In this document: in pieces, positions 16,115 through 23,881 of the stretch | Position numbering within the stretch: position 1 is the stretch's first letter | How the letters are laid out: each line of letters starts with the position of its first letter | Source of the DNA: Rivibacter sp049446155 | GTDB taxonomy: Bacteria > Pseudomonadota > Gammaproteobacteria > Burkholderiales > Burkholderiaceae_C | DNA: 64,000 nucleotides | Direction of reading: 5' to 3' | NCBI RefSeq assembly: GCF_049446155.1 | Contig: NZ_JBMSEE010000009.1 | Coordinates: 1-64,000, forward strand | Program-made: the position numbers and the translations under genes | Notes under the pieces: model-generated | Databases searched by the model: none | Told to the model about the DNA's origin: nothing | Seen by the model: the letters and a program-made list of their open reading frames with translations, nothing else

Positions 16115-17029
16115 TCAGTCGTCGAACGAGAAGCGCCGCGCGACGAGCATCAGCGCCTGCTCGAGCAGCAGGCCGACGACGCCGATCACGACGATCGCGA
16201 TCAGGATGTGCGGGACGTTGAGGTTGTTCCACTCGTCCCAGACCCAGAAGCCGATGCCCACGCCGCCGGTCAGCATCTCGGCCGCGACGATCACCAGCCA
16301 GGCCGTGCCCACCGACAGGCGCACGCCGGTCAGCATGTAGGGCAGCACCGCCGGGAAGAGGATCTTGGTCATCACCTTCCACTCGCTGAGGTTGAGCACG
16401 CGCGCGACGTTGAGGTAGTCCTGCGGCACGCGCTGCACGCCCTGGGCGGTGTTGAGGATCATCGGCCAGATCGAGCAGATGAAGATGGTCCAGATCGCCG
16501 CCGGATTGGCGCTCTTGAGCACCAGGAGACCGATCGGCAGCCACGCCAGCGGCGAGACCGGGCGCAGCAGGCTGATCAAGGGCGCGACCATGCGGTTGAG
16601 CACCGCGAAGCGCCCCAGCGCGAAGCCCAGCGGAATGCCCACCAGCGCCGCGAGCCCGAAGCCGATGCCCACGCGCTGCAGCGAGTTCAGGATGTTCCAG
16701 CCGATGCCCTGGTCATTCGGTCCGTTGCGGTAGAACGGATCCGAAAAGAGCTTGACGGCGGCATCGAAGGTGGCTGCCGGTGTGGGAAAGGAGCCGCCTT
16801 TCATCGTCAGCAGCGCCCAGATGCCGACCAAAAGCGCGAGGCCGGCGATCGGCGGGATCACGGCGAAGCCGAGCGCGCGCCAGTCGACGAGCGGCTCGCG
16901 GGCCGCGCGCGTCGGTTGAGCCTGAGGCTCGTTGGCCGCAACGGCCGCACGCGGCGCCGGCACGGCGGTCGAAGAGACCTGGCTCACCGAGCCGGCCTCG
17001 AGCGGTGAATGGAACACGGCACTGACCAT
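16115..17029 (-). CDS. nrtB: Nitrate ABC transporter permease
   Basis: Integral membrane subunit of the nitrate importer, 304 residues, with about six spans and the EAA loop near VPQDYLNVARVLNLSEWKVM. A hydrophilic N-terminal extension of some 45 residues rich in Ala and Pro precedes the first span. The start at 17029 has AAGGAG seven bases upstream. It lies 24 bases after the substrate-binding protein gene and 12 bases before the ATPase gene. Confidence 0.93.
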   Translation of the reverse strand: MVSAVFHSPLEAGSVSQVSSTAVPAPRAAVAANEPQAQPTRAAREPLVDWRALGFAVIPPIAGLALLVGIWALLTMKGGSFPTPAATFDAAVKLFSDPFYRNGPNDQGIGWNILNSLQRVGIGFGLAALVGIPLGFALGRFAVLNRMVAPLISLLRPVSPLAWLPIGLLVLKSANPAAIWTIFICSIWPMILNTAQGVQRVPQDYLNVARVLNLSEWKVMTKILFPAVLPYMLTGVRLSVGTAWLVIVAAEMLTGGVGIGFWVWDEWNNLNVPHILIAIVVIGVVGLLLEQALMLVARRFSFDD

Positions 17030-17053
17030 GGCGGACTCCTTTCGCGGGCGAAC

Positions 17054-18346
17054 TCAGGCGCGGACCTTGAAGCTGTCGGCGTACTTGGCCGGGTCCTTGC
17101 CGTCCCACAGCGTGCCGTCGATCAGCTTGCTGCTGCGCATGGGGCTGGCCGGCACGCTGATCTTGAGTTGCGAGGCGGCCTGCTTGTAGAGCTCGACCTG
17201 ATTGACCTGCTTGGCCACGGCCAGGTAATCGGGGTGGTCCTTGAGCAGGCCCCAGCGCTTGTGCTGGGTGAGGAACCACATGCCGTCGGACAGGTAGGGG
17301 AAGTTGACCGACCCGTCGTTGAAGAACTTCATGTAGTTCGGGTCGTCCCAGGTCTTGCCCAGGCCGTTCTGGTAGCGGCCCAGGATGCGCTGGTTGATCG
17401 CGTCGACGCTGGTGTTGACGTAGGACTTCTCGGCGATGGTCTCGGCCATCTTGTTCTTGTTCTGCAAGCCGGCGTCGATCCAGCGGCTGGCCTCGAGCAC
17501 GGCCATGATCACCGCGCGCGCGGTGTTGGGGTTCTGCTTGACGAAGTCGGACGTGGTGCCGAGAACCTTCTCGGGGTGGTCCTTCCAGATGTCTTGCGTC
17601 GTGACGCCGGTGATGCCGATGCCGTCGATGATGGCGCGGTGGCCCCAGGGCTCGCCGACGCAGTAGCCGTCCATGTTGCCCACGCGCATGTTGGCGACCA
17701 TCTGCGGCGGCGGCACGGTGATGATCTTGGCGTCCTTCATCGGGTTGACGCCGTAGGTCGCGAGCCAGTAGTACAGCCACATCGCGTGGGTGCCGGTGGG
17801 GAAGGTCTGCGCAAAGGTGTATTCGCGCTTGTCGGTGCCCATCAGCTTGGCGAGGCTGGTGCCGTCGACCGCGCCCTTTTCGGCCAGCTTCTTCGACAGC
17901 GTGATCGCCTGGCCGTTGTGGTTGAGCGTCATCAGCAGCGCCATGTCCTTCTTGGGACCGCCGATGCCCAGGTGCACGCCGTAGATCAGGCCGTAGAGCA
18001 CGTGCGCCATGTCGAGCTCGCCGTTGACGAGCTTGTCGCGCACGCCGGCCCAGGAGGCTTCCTTGGTCGGGATGATCTTGATGCCGTACTTCTCGTCGAA
18101 CTTGAGCACCGAGGCCATCACCACCGAGGCGCAGTCGGTCAGCGGGATGAAGCCGATGCGCACTTCCTTTTTCTCGGGCGCGTCGGAGCCGGCGGCCCAC
18201 ACGCGCGGCGTCATGCCGGCACCCACGCTCGCAGTCAGCGCCGCGGCGGCCGTGCCCTTGATGAAGTGGCGTCGCTCTTCGCTCATCAGACCCTCTCGCG
18301 GTTGTTGGGGCGGTTGTTGGGCCGGTCGTTGCGGCTTGCTCGTCAT
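17054..18346 (-). CDS. nrtA: Nitrate-binding periplasmic protein of ABC transporter (CmpA/NrtA family)
   Basis: Periplasmic substrate-binding protein that feeds nitrate or nitrite to NrtB/NrtD. It has 430 residues from the ATG at 18346, which has GAGGTGG a few bases upstream; a GTG at 18355 is the alternative. A twin-arginine signal is clear: EERRHFIKGTAAAALTASVG, cleaved near PRVWA. Family blocks include KEVRIGFIPLTDCASVVMA and GYCVGEPWGHRA. The signal peptide argues for a transporter component and against the cytoplasmic sensor NasS, which is from the same family but lacks a signal. Transcription into this gene appears to be controlled by an attenuator at 18363-18429. Confidence 0.94.
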   Translation of the reverse strand: MTSKPQRPAQQPPQQPREGLMSEERRHFIKGTAAAALTASVGAGMTPRVWAAGSDAPEKKEVRIGFIPLTDCASVVMASVLKFDEKYGIKIIPTKEASWAGVRDKLVNGELDMAHVLYGLIYGVHLGIGGPKKDMALLMTLNHNGQAITLSKKLAEKGAVDGTSLAKLMGTDKREYTFAQTFPTGTHAMWLYYWLATYGVNPMKDAKIITVPPPQMVANMRVGNMDGYCVGEPWGHRAIIDGIGITGVTTQDIWKDHPEKVLGTTSDFVKQNPNTARAVIMAVLEASRWIDAGLQNKNKMAETIAEKSYVNTSVDAINQRILGRYQNGLGKTWDDPNYMKFFNDGSVNFPYLSDGMWFLTQHKRWGLLKDHPDYLAVAKQVNQVELYKQAASQLKISVPASPMRSSKLIDGTLWDGKDPAKYADSFKVRA

Positions 18347-18362
18347 CGTTTCCACCTCGAAG

Positions 18363-18429
18363 AAAAAACAAAAAGGCGTCGCGATCGAACCACTGCGGTG
18401 CAGCGGAAACGACCGGACGCCTGTGTCCG
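18363..18429 (-). promoter_or_regulatory. ANTAR-type attenuator: hexaloop hairpin overlapping an intrinsic terminator
   Basis: On the - strand, upstream of nrtA, a first hairpin has stem CGGAC/GTCCG (18429-18414) and the six-base loop ACAGGC, with A at loop position 1 and G at position 4. A second hairpin, CCGCTG-CACCG-CAGTGG (18406-18390), follows. The 3' side of the first hairpin is also the left arm of a terminator: GGCGTC-CGGTCG (18421-18410) pairs with CGATCG-C-GACGCC (18387-18375), with one bulged base. It is followed at once by TTTTTGTTTTTT (18374-18363). Hairpin 1 and the terminator share bases and cannot form together. This matches the known mechanism in which an ANTAR protein holds the hexaloop hairpins and lets polymerase pass. 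Confidence 0.8.
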
Positions 18430-18512
18430 AACCTGTTTGGGGCGAGGGCCGCGCCGTTGCGGCTCTCGGGGGTGGGTTATGCAGCTAGCGTGCCAGGCTT
18501 GTGTCGGGCAGG

Positions 18513-18755
18513 TTGCAAGGGGACGGGCAGGCCGCCGGGGGCGCTTCGGTGCAGCGGTCGCGCTGCGCGCGACTGCCCTGCGGTGCTCGCCTCGGGGGCG
18601 CGCCGCTCAACTCGCTTCGCTCACTGCGTTCGCTGCGCTCGAACAGTCGCGGCGAGTCAGCTGTCGAAGCGCGCACTGCGTGCGCGCCGCCCCCGAAGCT
18701 GTGCTCCTCGGCGCCGCACAGGCGCGCCCCCGGCGGCCTGCCCATCCCCTTGCAA
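18513..18755. repeat. Element with 32-bp terminal inverted repeats, no gene
   Basis: The left end at 18513-18544 (TTGCAAGGGGACGGGCAGGC...) and the right end at 18724-18755 are inverted copies, 31 of 32 bases identical. The 179-base interior includes CTCGCTTCGCTCACTGCG, a simple motif seen in other Burkholderiales intergenic regions. No gene was recognised in 18430-18843. It resembles a non-autonomous repeat unit between nasT and the nrtA leader. No target-site duplication was identified by eye. Confidence 0.65.
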
Positions 18756-18843
18756 GGCACCACTGTTTCTCTTGGCGGAGTCAACACGGCAGCCAGGACA
18801 GGCTGTGCGCGGCCCCGGCAAGGCACGGCCCAAGGCACGCCCC

Positions 18844-19455
18844 TCAGCCCGCCAACAAGTCGTGCGCCTCGATCACCTTGGCCGCCACCTCGTGCAGCTT
18901 CAACCCGCGGTCCATCGCCATGCGCCGCAGCCGCTGGTAGGCCGCGTCCTCGTCGACGCCGGCGCTTTTCATCAGCAGGCCCTTGGCGCGCTCGATCGTC
19001 TTGCGCTGGGCCAGCTGCGCCTGCGCGTCGTCGAGCCGGGCGCGCAGCTCGGCCTCCTGCTCGTAGCGCGCGATCGCGACCTTGAGCACCGGCGTGAGGC
19101 GCTCGGCCTGCAGGCCGGAGACCACGTAGGCGCTGACGCCGGCCTTGAGGGCCAGGCGCATCGGATCCTCGGCGTCGTCCTCGGAGAACACCACGACAGG
19201 GCGCGGATTGCGCGAGGACAGCACCGCCAGGTGCTCGAGCGTGTCGCGCGTGGGCGACTCGCTGTCGACGATGACCACATCCGGTGCGAGCCGCAGCACG
19301 CAGTCGTGCACCAAAGTGGCTTGTTCGATCACGCCGACGACGTCGCAGCCCTGGCGCGCCAGCTCGTCGCGGATCTGCCCGACGCGGTGCGCGCCGTCGT
19401 CGATCAGCAGCACGCGCAGCGCGCGCGCCGAGGGCTGGGGCGTTGAGCTGCTCAT
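18844..19455 (-). CDS. nasT: NasT-type ANTAR response regulator
   Basis: RNA-binding antiterminator for nitrate assimilation genes. The 203 residues comprise a receiver domain (acidic Asp19/Asp20, candidate phospho-acceptor Asp64 in VIVDSES) and a C-terminal ANTAR domain at about 140-197, with KTIERAKGLLM and AAYQRLRRMAMDRGLKLHEVA. In Azotobacter and Paracoccus NasT is held inactive by NasS until nitrate binds NasS. No signal-less NasS is present in this window. NasT lies upstream of the nrtA attenuator and reads the same way, so it is a likely effector of that leader. The start at 19455 was chosen by fit to the receiver fold. Confidence 0.92.
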   Translation of the reverse strand: MSSSTPQPSARALRVLLIDDGAHRVGQIRDELARQGCDVVGVIEQATLVHDCVLRLAPDVVIVDSESPTRDTLEHLAVLSSRNPRPVVVFSEDDAEDPMRLALKAGVSAYVVSGLQAERLTPVLKVAIARYEQEAELRARLDDAQAQLAQRKTIERAKGLLMKSAGVDEDAAYQRLRRMAMDRGLKLHEVAAKVIEAHDLLAG

Positions 19456-19571
19456 GAGAGGTGGCGGTTCAGGTGTTGCGGCGCAGCAAGACCCGTGCCC
19501 CGCGGCGCTTGTCCTGGGCAGGCGTACGTCGAGCCGACGAACGGTGGCGGTCAGGCTGGGCCATGGCGGAA

Positions 19572-19591
19572 TGACGTTTACGTAAACGTCA
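19572..19591. promoter_or_regulatory. Perfect 20-bp palindrome upstream of icmF, likely operator
   Basis: The sequence TGACGTTTACGTAAACGTCA is a perfect palindrome located 62 bases before the icmF start and 117 bases before nasT. Its form, with ACGTTTACGTAAACGT at the core, resembles operators of MerR-family LiuR-type regulators of branched-chain acyl-CoA metabolism in proteobacteria, from memory of that motif. The regulator is not in the window. Confidence 0.65.
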
Positions 19592-19653
19592 ACAACGCGC
19601 CGAATTCCCTTAGGATTGGCGCCTGCTGCAGACAAGACGCGCCGGAGACACGC

Positions 19654-22600
19654 ATGACCGACCTCGCCGCCGACTTCAAGGCTCTCGCCGAATACCGTCC
19701 GACCCAGAAGCTGCGCTTCGTGACCGCGGCTTCGCTGTTCGACGGCCACGACGCGTCGATCAACATCATGCGCCGCATCCTGATGAGTATGGGCGCCGAG
19801 GTGATCCACCTGGGGCACAACCGCTCGGTCGACGAGGTGGTCACCGCCGCGCTGCAGGAAGACGCGCACGGGATCGCGGTCAGCAGCTACCAGGGCGGCC
19901 ACGTCGAGTACTTCAAGTACATGGTGCAGCTGCTGCGCGAGCGCGGCGGCGAGACGATCCAGGTGTTCGGCGGCGGCGGCGGCGTGATCGTGCCGGCCGA
20001 GATCCGCGACCTGCACGAGCACGGCGTGCGCATCTTCAGCCCCGAGGACGGCCAGCGCATGGGCCTGCAGGGGATGATCGGCGAGATGCTGATGCGCGCC
20101 GACCAGGGCGCGCTCTTCGGCGCGCCGAAGAGCGCAAAGGCACTGGCCGGCCACAGCGAGGCCGCGTGGCGCGCCCTGGCCCAGGCGATCAGCGCGCTCG
20201 AGGCCGGCACCGCCGACGACAAGCTCAAGGCCGCGATCCACGACGCCGCCAAGGCCGCCAAGGCCCCCGTGCTCGGCATCACCGGCACCGGCGGCGCCGG
20301 CAAGTCCAGCCTCACCGACGAGCTGATCCGCCGCCTGCGGCTGGACCAGGACGACGCGCTGCGCATCGCGGTGATCTCGATCGACCCCTCGCGCCGCAAG
20401 AGCGGCGGCGCGCTGCTGGGCGACCGCATCCGCATGAACGCGATCGGCCCGTGGTCGAAAGGCCCGCGCGTGTACATGCGCTCGCTCGCCACGCGCGAGG
20501 CCGGCAGCGAGATCAGCCAGGCGCTGCCCGACGTGATCGCCGCGTGCAAGGCGGCCGGCTTCGACCTCGTGATCGTCGAGACCTCGGGCATCGGCCAGGG
20601 CGACGCGGCCATCGTGCCCCACGTCGACGTGCCGATGTACGTGATGACGCCGGAGTTCGGCGCCGCGAGCCAGCTCGAGAAGATCGACATGCTCGACTTC
20701 GCCGAGTTCGTGGCGATCAACAAGTTCGACCGCAAGGGCGCGGCCGACGCGCTGCGCGACGTGAGCAAGCAGGTCCAGCGCAACAAGGAGGCCTTCACGA
20801 AGAAGCCCGAGCAGATGCCGGTGTTCGGCACGATGGCCAGCCGCTTCAACGACGACGGCGTCACCGCGCTGTACCAGGCGCTCGGCGCGCGCCTGGCCGA
20901 ACTGGGCCTGCCGCTCAAGGAGGGCCGCCTGCCCAAGGTGGCGACGCGCCACAGCACGCACCAGACGCCGATCGTGCCGCCGGCGCGCGTGCGCTACCTG
21001 GCCGAGATCTCGGAGACCGTGCGCGGCTACAAGCAGCATGCGCGCGCCCAGGCCGTGCTGGCGCGCGAGATCCAGCAGCTGCGCGCCGCCGCCGCGATGC
21101 TCAACCACGGCAAACCCGACAAGCCGCGCGCCGCCGAGGCCGCGCTCAACCTCGCCGCGGAGCGCGAGTCGCGCCTGGACGGCGCGGCCAGGAAGCTGCT
21201 CGCGCAATGGCCCGAGATGCAGCGCGCCTACGCCGGCGACGAGTACGTCGTGAAGATCCGCGACAAGGAGATCCGCACGTCGCTGGTCACGACGTCGCTG
21301 TCGGGTACCAAGATCCGCAAGGTCGTGCTGCCGAGCTGGGAAGACCACGGCGAGCTGCTCAAGTGGCTGATGCTGGAAAACGTGCCGGGCAGCTTCCCCT
21401 ACACCGCCGGCGTGTTCGCGTTCAAGCGCGAGGGCGAGGATCCGACCCGCATGTTCGCCGGCGAGGGCGACGCCTTTCGCACCAACCGCCGCTTCAAGGT
21501 CGTGAGCGAGGGCATGCCGGCCAAGCGGCTGTCCACCGCGTTCGATTCGGTCACGCTCTACGGCGCCGACCCGGCGCCGCGGCCCGACATCTACGGCAAG
21601 GTCGGCAACTCGGGCGTGAGCATCGCGACGCTCGACGACATGAAGGTGCTGTACTCCGGCTTCGACCTCACGAACCCGAGCACCTCGGTCAGCATGACGA
21701 TCAACGGCCCCGCGCCGACGATCCTCGCGATGTTCATGAACACCGCGATCGACCAGAACCTCGAGAAGTTCAAGGCCGAGAACGGCCGCGAGCCGACCGA
21801 CACCGAGGCCGCCAAGATCCGCGCCTGGGTGCTGGCCAACGTGCGCGGTACGGTGCAGGCCGACATCCTCAAGGAAGACCAGGGTCAGAACACCTGCATC
21901 TTCTCGACCGAGTTCTCGCTGAAGGTGATGGGCGACATCGCCGAGTACTTCGTGCACCACGACGTGCGCAACTTCTACTCGGTGTCGATCTCCGGCTACC
22001 ACATCGCCGAGGCCGGCGCGAACCCGATCTCGCAGCTCGCGATGACGCTGTCGAACGGCTTCACCTTCGTGGAGGCCTATCTCGCGCGCGGCATGCACAT
22101 CGACGACTTCGCGCCCAACCTGAGCTTCTTCTTCAGCAACGGCATGGACCCGGAGTACACCGTGCTCGGCCGCGTCGCGCGGCGCATCTGGGCGGTGGCG
22201 ATGAAGGAGAAGTACGGCGCCAACGAGCGCAGCCAGAAGCTCAAGTACCACGTGCAGACCTCGGGGCGCAGCCTGCACGCGCAGGAGATCGCGTTCAACG
22301 ACATCCGCACCACGCTGCAGGCGCTGATCGCGATCTACGACAACTGCAACTCGCTGCACACCAACGCCTACGACGAGGCGATCACCACGCCGACCGAGGA
22401 GTCGGTTCGCCGCGCGATGGCGATCCAGCTCATCATCAACCGCGAGTGGGGCCTGGCGAAGAACGAGAACCCGAACCAGGGCGCGTTCGTGATCGACGAG
22501 CTGACCGAGCTGGTGGAAGAGGCCGTGCTGGCCGAGTTCGAGCGCATCAGCGAGCGCGGCGGCGTGCTCGGCGCGATGGAGACCGGCTACCAGCGCGGGC

Positions 22601-22944
22601 GCATCCAGGACGAGTCGATGCACTACGAGATGCTCAAGCACACCGGCGAGCTGCCCATCATCGGCGTCAACACCTTCCGCAACCCGCACGGCGACGCGAT
22701 CCCGCAGGAGCTCGAGCTCGCCCGCTCGACCGAGGAAGAAAAGCAAAGCCAGCTCAAGCGGCTGGCCGACTTCCATGCCCGCAACGCGGGCACGTCGCCT
22801 GCCATGCTCAAGCGGCTGCAGCAGGCGGTGATCGACAACCGCAACGTGTTCGAGGTGCTGATGGACGCGGTGCGGGTGTGCTCGCTGGGCCAGATCACGA
22901 ATGCGCTGTTCGAGGTCGGCGGACAGTACCGGCGCAGCATGTAG
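19654..22944 (+). CDS. icmF: Fused isobutyryl-CoA mutase with G-protein chaperone
   Basis: Adenosylcobalamin-dependent mutase that interconverts isobutyryl-CoA and n-butyryl-CoA (some members act on pivalyl-/isovaleryl-CoA). It has 1096 residues in the typical IcmF order. The B12-binding domain is N-terminal, with FDGHDASINIMRR from about residue 29, including the cobalt-ligating His. The MeaI-like GTPase is in the middle (P-loop GITGTGGAGKSS at about 208, NKFD near 356), followed by the substrate-binding TIM barrel to the end. The ATG at 19654 follows the palindromic operator. The flanking genes give no pathway context, so regulation by acyl-CoA or branched-chain amino acid supply is inferred from the operator. 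Confidence 0.96.
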   Translation: MTDLAADFKALAEYRPTQKLRFVTAASLFDGHDASINIMRRILMSMGAEVIHLGHNRSVDEVVTAALQEDAHGIAVSSYQGGHVEYFKYMVQLLRERGGETIQVFGGGGGVIVPAEIRDLHEHGVRIFSPEDGQRMGLQGMIGEMLMRADQGALFGAPKSAKALAGHSEAAWRALAQAISALEAGTADDKLKAAIHDAAKAAKAPVLGITGTGGAGKSSLTDELIRRLRLDQDDALRIAVISIDPSRRKSGGALLGDRIRMNAIGPWSKGPRVYMRSLATREAGSEISQALPDVIAACKAAGFDLVIVETSGIGQGDAAIVPHVDVPMYVMTPEFGAASQLEKIDMLDFAEFVAINKFDRKGAADALRDVSKQVQRNKEAFTKKPEQMPVFGTMASRFNDDGVTALYQALGARLAELGLPLKEGRLPKVATRHSTHQTPIVPPARVRYLAEISETVRGYKQHARAQAVLAREIQQLRAAAAMLNHGKPDKPRAAEAALNLAAERESRLDGAARKLLAQWPEMQRAYAGDEYVVKIRDKEIRTSLVTTSLSGTKIRKVVLPSWEDHGELLKWLMLENVPGSFPYTAGVFAFKREGEDPTRMFAGEGDAFRTNRRFKVVSEGMPAKRLSTAFDSVTLYGADPAPRPDIYGKVGNSGVSIATLDDMKVLYSGFDLTNPSTSVSMTINGPAPTILAMFMNTAIDQNLEKFKAENGREPTDTEAAKIRAWVLANVRGTVQADILKEDQGQNTCIFSTEFSLKVMGDIAEYFVHHDVRNFYSVSISGYHIAEAGANPISQLAMTLSNGFTFVEAYLARGMHIDDFAPNLSFFFSNGMDPEYTVLGRVARRIWAVAMKEKYGANERSQKLKYHVQTSGRSLHAQEIAFNDIRTTLQALIAIYDNCNSLHTNAYDEAITTPTEESVRRAMAIQLIINREWGLAKNENPNQGAFVIDELTELVEEAVLAEFERISERGGVLGAMETGYQRGRIQDESMHYEMLKHTGELPIIGVNTFRNPHGDAIPQELELARSTEEEKQSQLKRLADFHARNAGTSPAMLKRLQQAVIDNRNVFEVLMDAVRVCSLGQITNALFEVGGQYRRSM

Positions 22945-22966
22945 GCATTCGACACGGGGGCCGGCG

Positions 22967-23881
22967 ATGCCCGTTCACTACGACATCACCCACACCACCG
23001 TCTATCGCTACGCGCAGCCGGTGCGCTTCGGCGAGCACCGGGTGATGTTCCGCCCGCGCGACAGCCACGACCTTCGCGTGCTGGCGACCGACCTGCAGGT
23101 CACGCCCGAGGCCACGGTGCGCATGATCCAGGACCCGTACTCGAACTCGATCGCGCTGGTGCAGCCCCAGTCCGAGGCGAGCGAGCTGCGCTTCGTGTGC
23201 ACCTTCCGCATCGAGCACGCGCACACGCAGAACCTCGAGCTGCCGCTGGCGCCTTCGGCCGAGCAGTTTCCGTTCTCGTACACGGTCGACGAGTACCTCG
23301 ACCTCGAGCACTACCTTCGCCCGCTGCACGACGATCCCGACGGCAAGCTGATGCAATGGGCGCGGCAGTTCATCCGCACCGACGGCCCGACCGGCACGCG
23401 CGAGATGCTGGTGCAGATGAACCAGCACATCCGCGATCACTTCAGCTACGCCGCGCGCGAGGAGGAAGGCACGCAGTCGCCGCTCAAGACGCTCGAGCTC
23501 GGCAGCGGCAGCTGCCGCGACTTCGCGCTCCTGATGATGGAAGCGGCGCGCCGGCTCGGCATCGCGACGCGCTTCGTCTCCGGCTACCTCTACGACCAGG
23601 CGCTCGACGACGCCAAGGCCGACAACGGCGGGGGCGTGGTCGGCGCCGGCAGCACCCATGCCTGGCTGCAGGCCTATCTGCCGGGCGCCGGCTGGGTGCC
23701 GTTCGACCCGACCAACAACCTGCTGGGCGGCACGCAGCTGATCCGCGTCGGCGTCGCACGCGACCCGCGCCAGGCCCCGCCGATCTCGGGCAGCTGGGTC
23801 GGGCCGCCCAACGCCTACCTCGGCATGGAGGTCACGGTGCAGGTGAGCCGGGTCGACTTGAACCTCAACCCAGCGAGCTGA
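22967..23881 (+). CDS. Transglutaminase-like cysteine protease family protein
   Basis: The 304-residue protein has the bacterial transglutaminase-like N-terminal beta domain (about 1-85) and the catalytic core. The triad is visible: Cys in GSGSCRDFALLMM, His in STHAWLQAYLPG and Asp in VPFDPTNNL. It has no signal peptide or membrane span. Members of this family are thought to act as proteases or peptide-modifying enzymes and often pair with alpha-E and circularly permuted ATP-grasp proteins, which are absent here. It starts 22 bases after icmF, and its 3' end overlaps the convergent hydrolase/regulator gene by 17 bases. Confidence 0.9.
   Translation: MPVHYDITHTTVYRYAQPVRFGEHRVMFRPRDSHDLRVLATDLQVTPEATVRMIQDPYSNSIALVQPQSEASELRFVCTFRIEHAHTQNLELPLAPSAEQFPFSYTVDEYLDLEHYLRPLHDDPDGKLMQWARQFIRTDGPTGTREMLVQMNQHIRDHFSYAAREEEGTQSPLKTLELGSGSCRDFALLMMEAARRLGIATRFVSGYLYDQALDDAKADNGGGVVGAGSTHAWLQAYLPGAGWVPFDPTNNLLGGTQLIRVGVARDPRQAPPISGSWVGPPNAYLGMEVTVQVSRVDLNLNPAS

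Noticed and set aside
17054..18346. Identification of the CmpA/NrtA family protein as the sensor NasS
   Set aside because: It has a clear twin-arginine signal and is followed by permease and ATPase genes, so it is a transporter subunit.
18844..22776. A long - strand frame joining nasT with the complement of icmF
   Set aside because: Only the last 203 codons form a protein family match; the rest is antisense to icmF. The nasT start was set at 19455.
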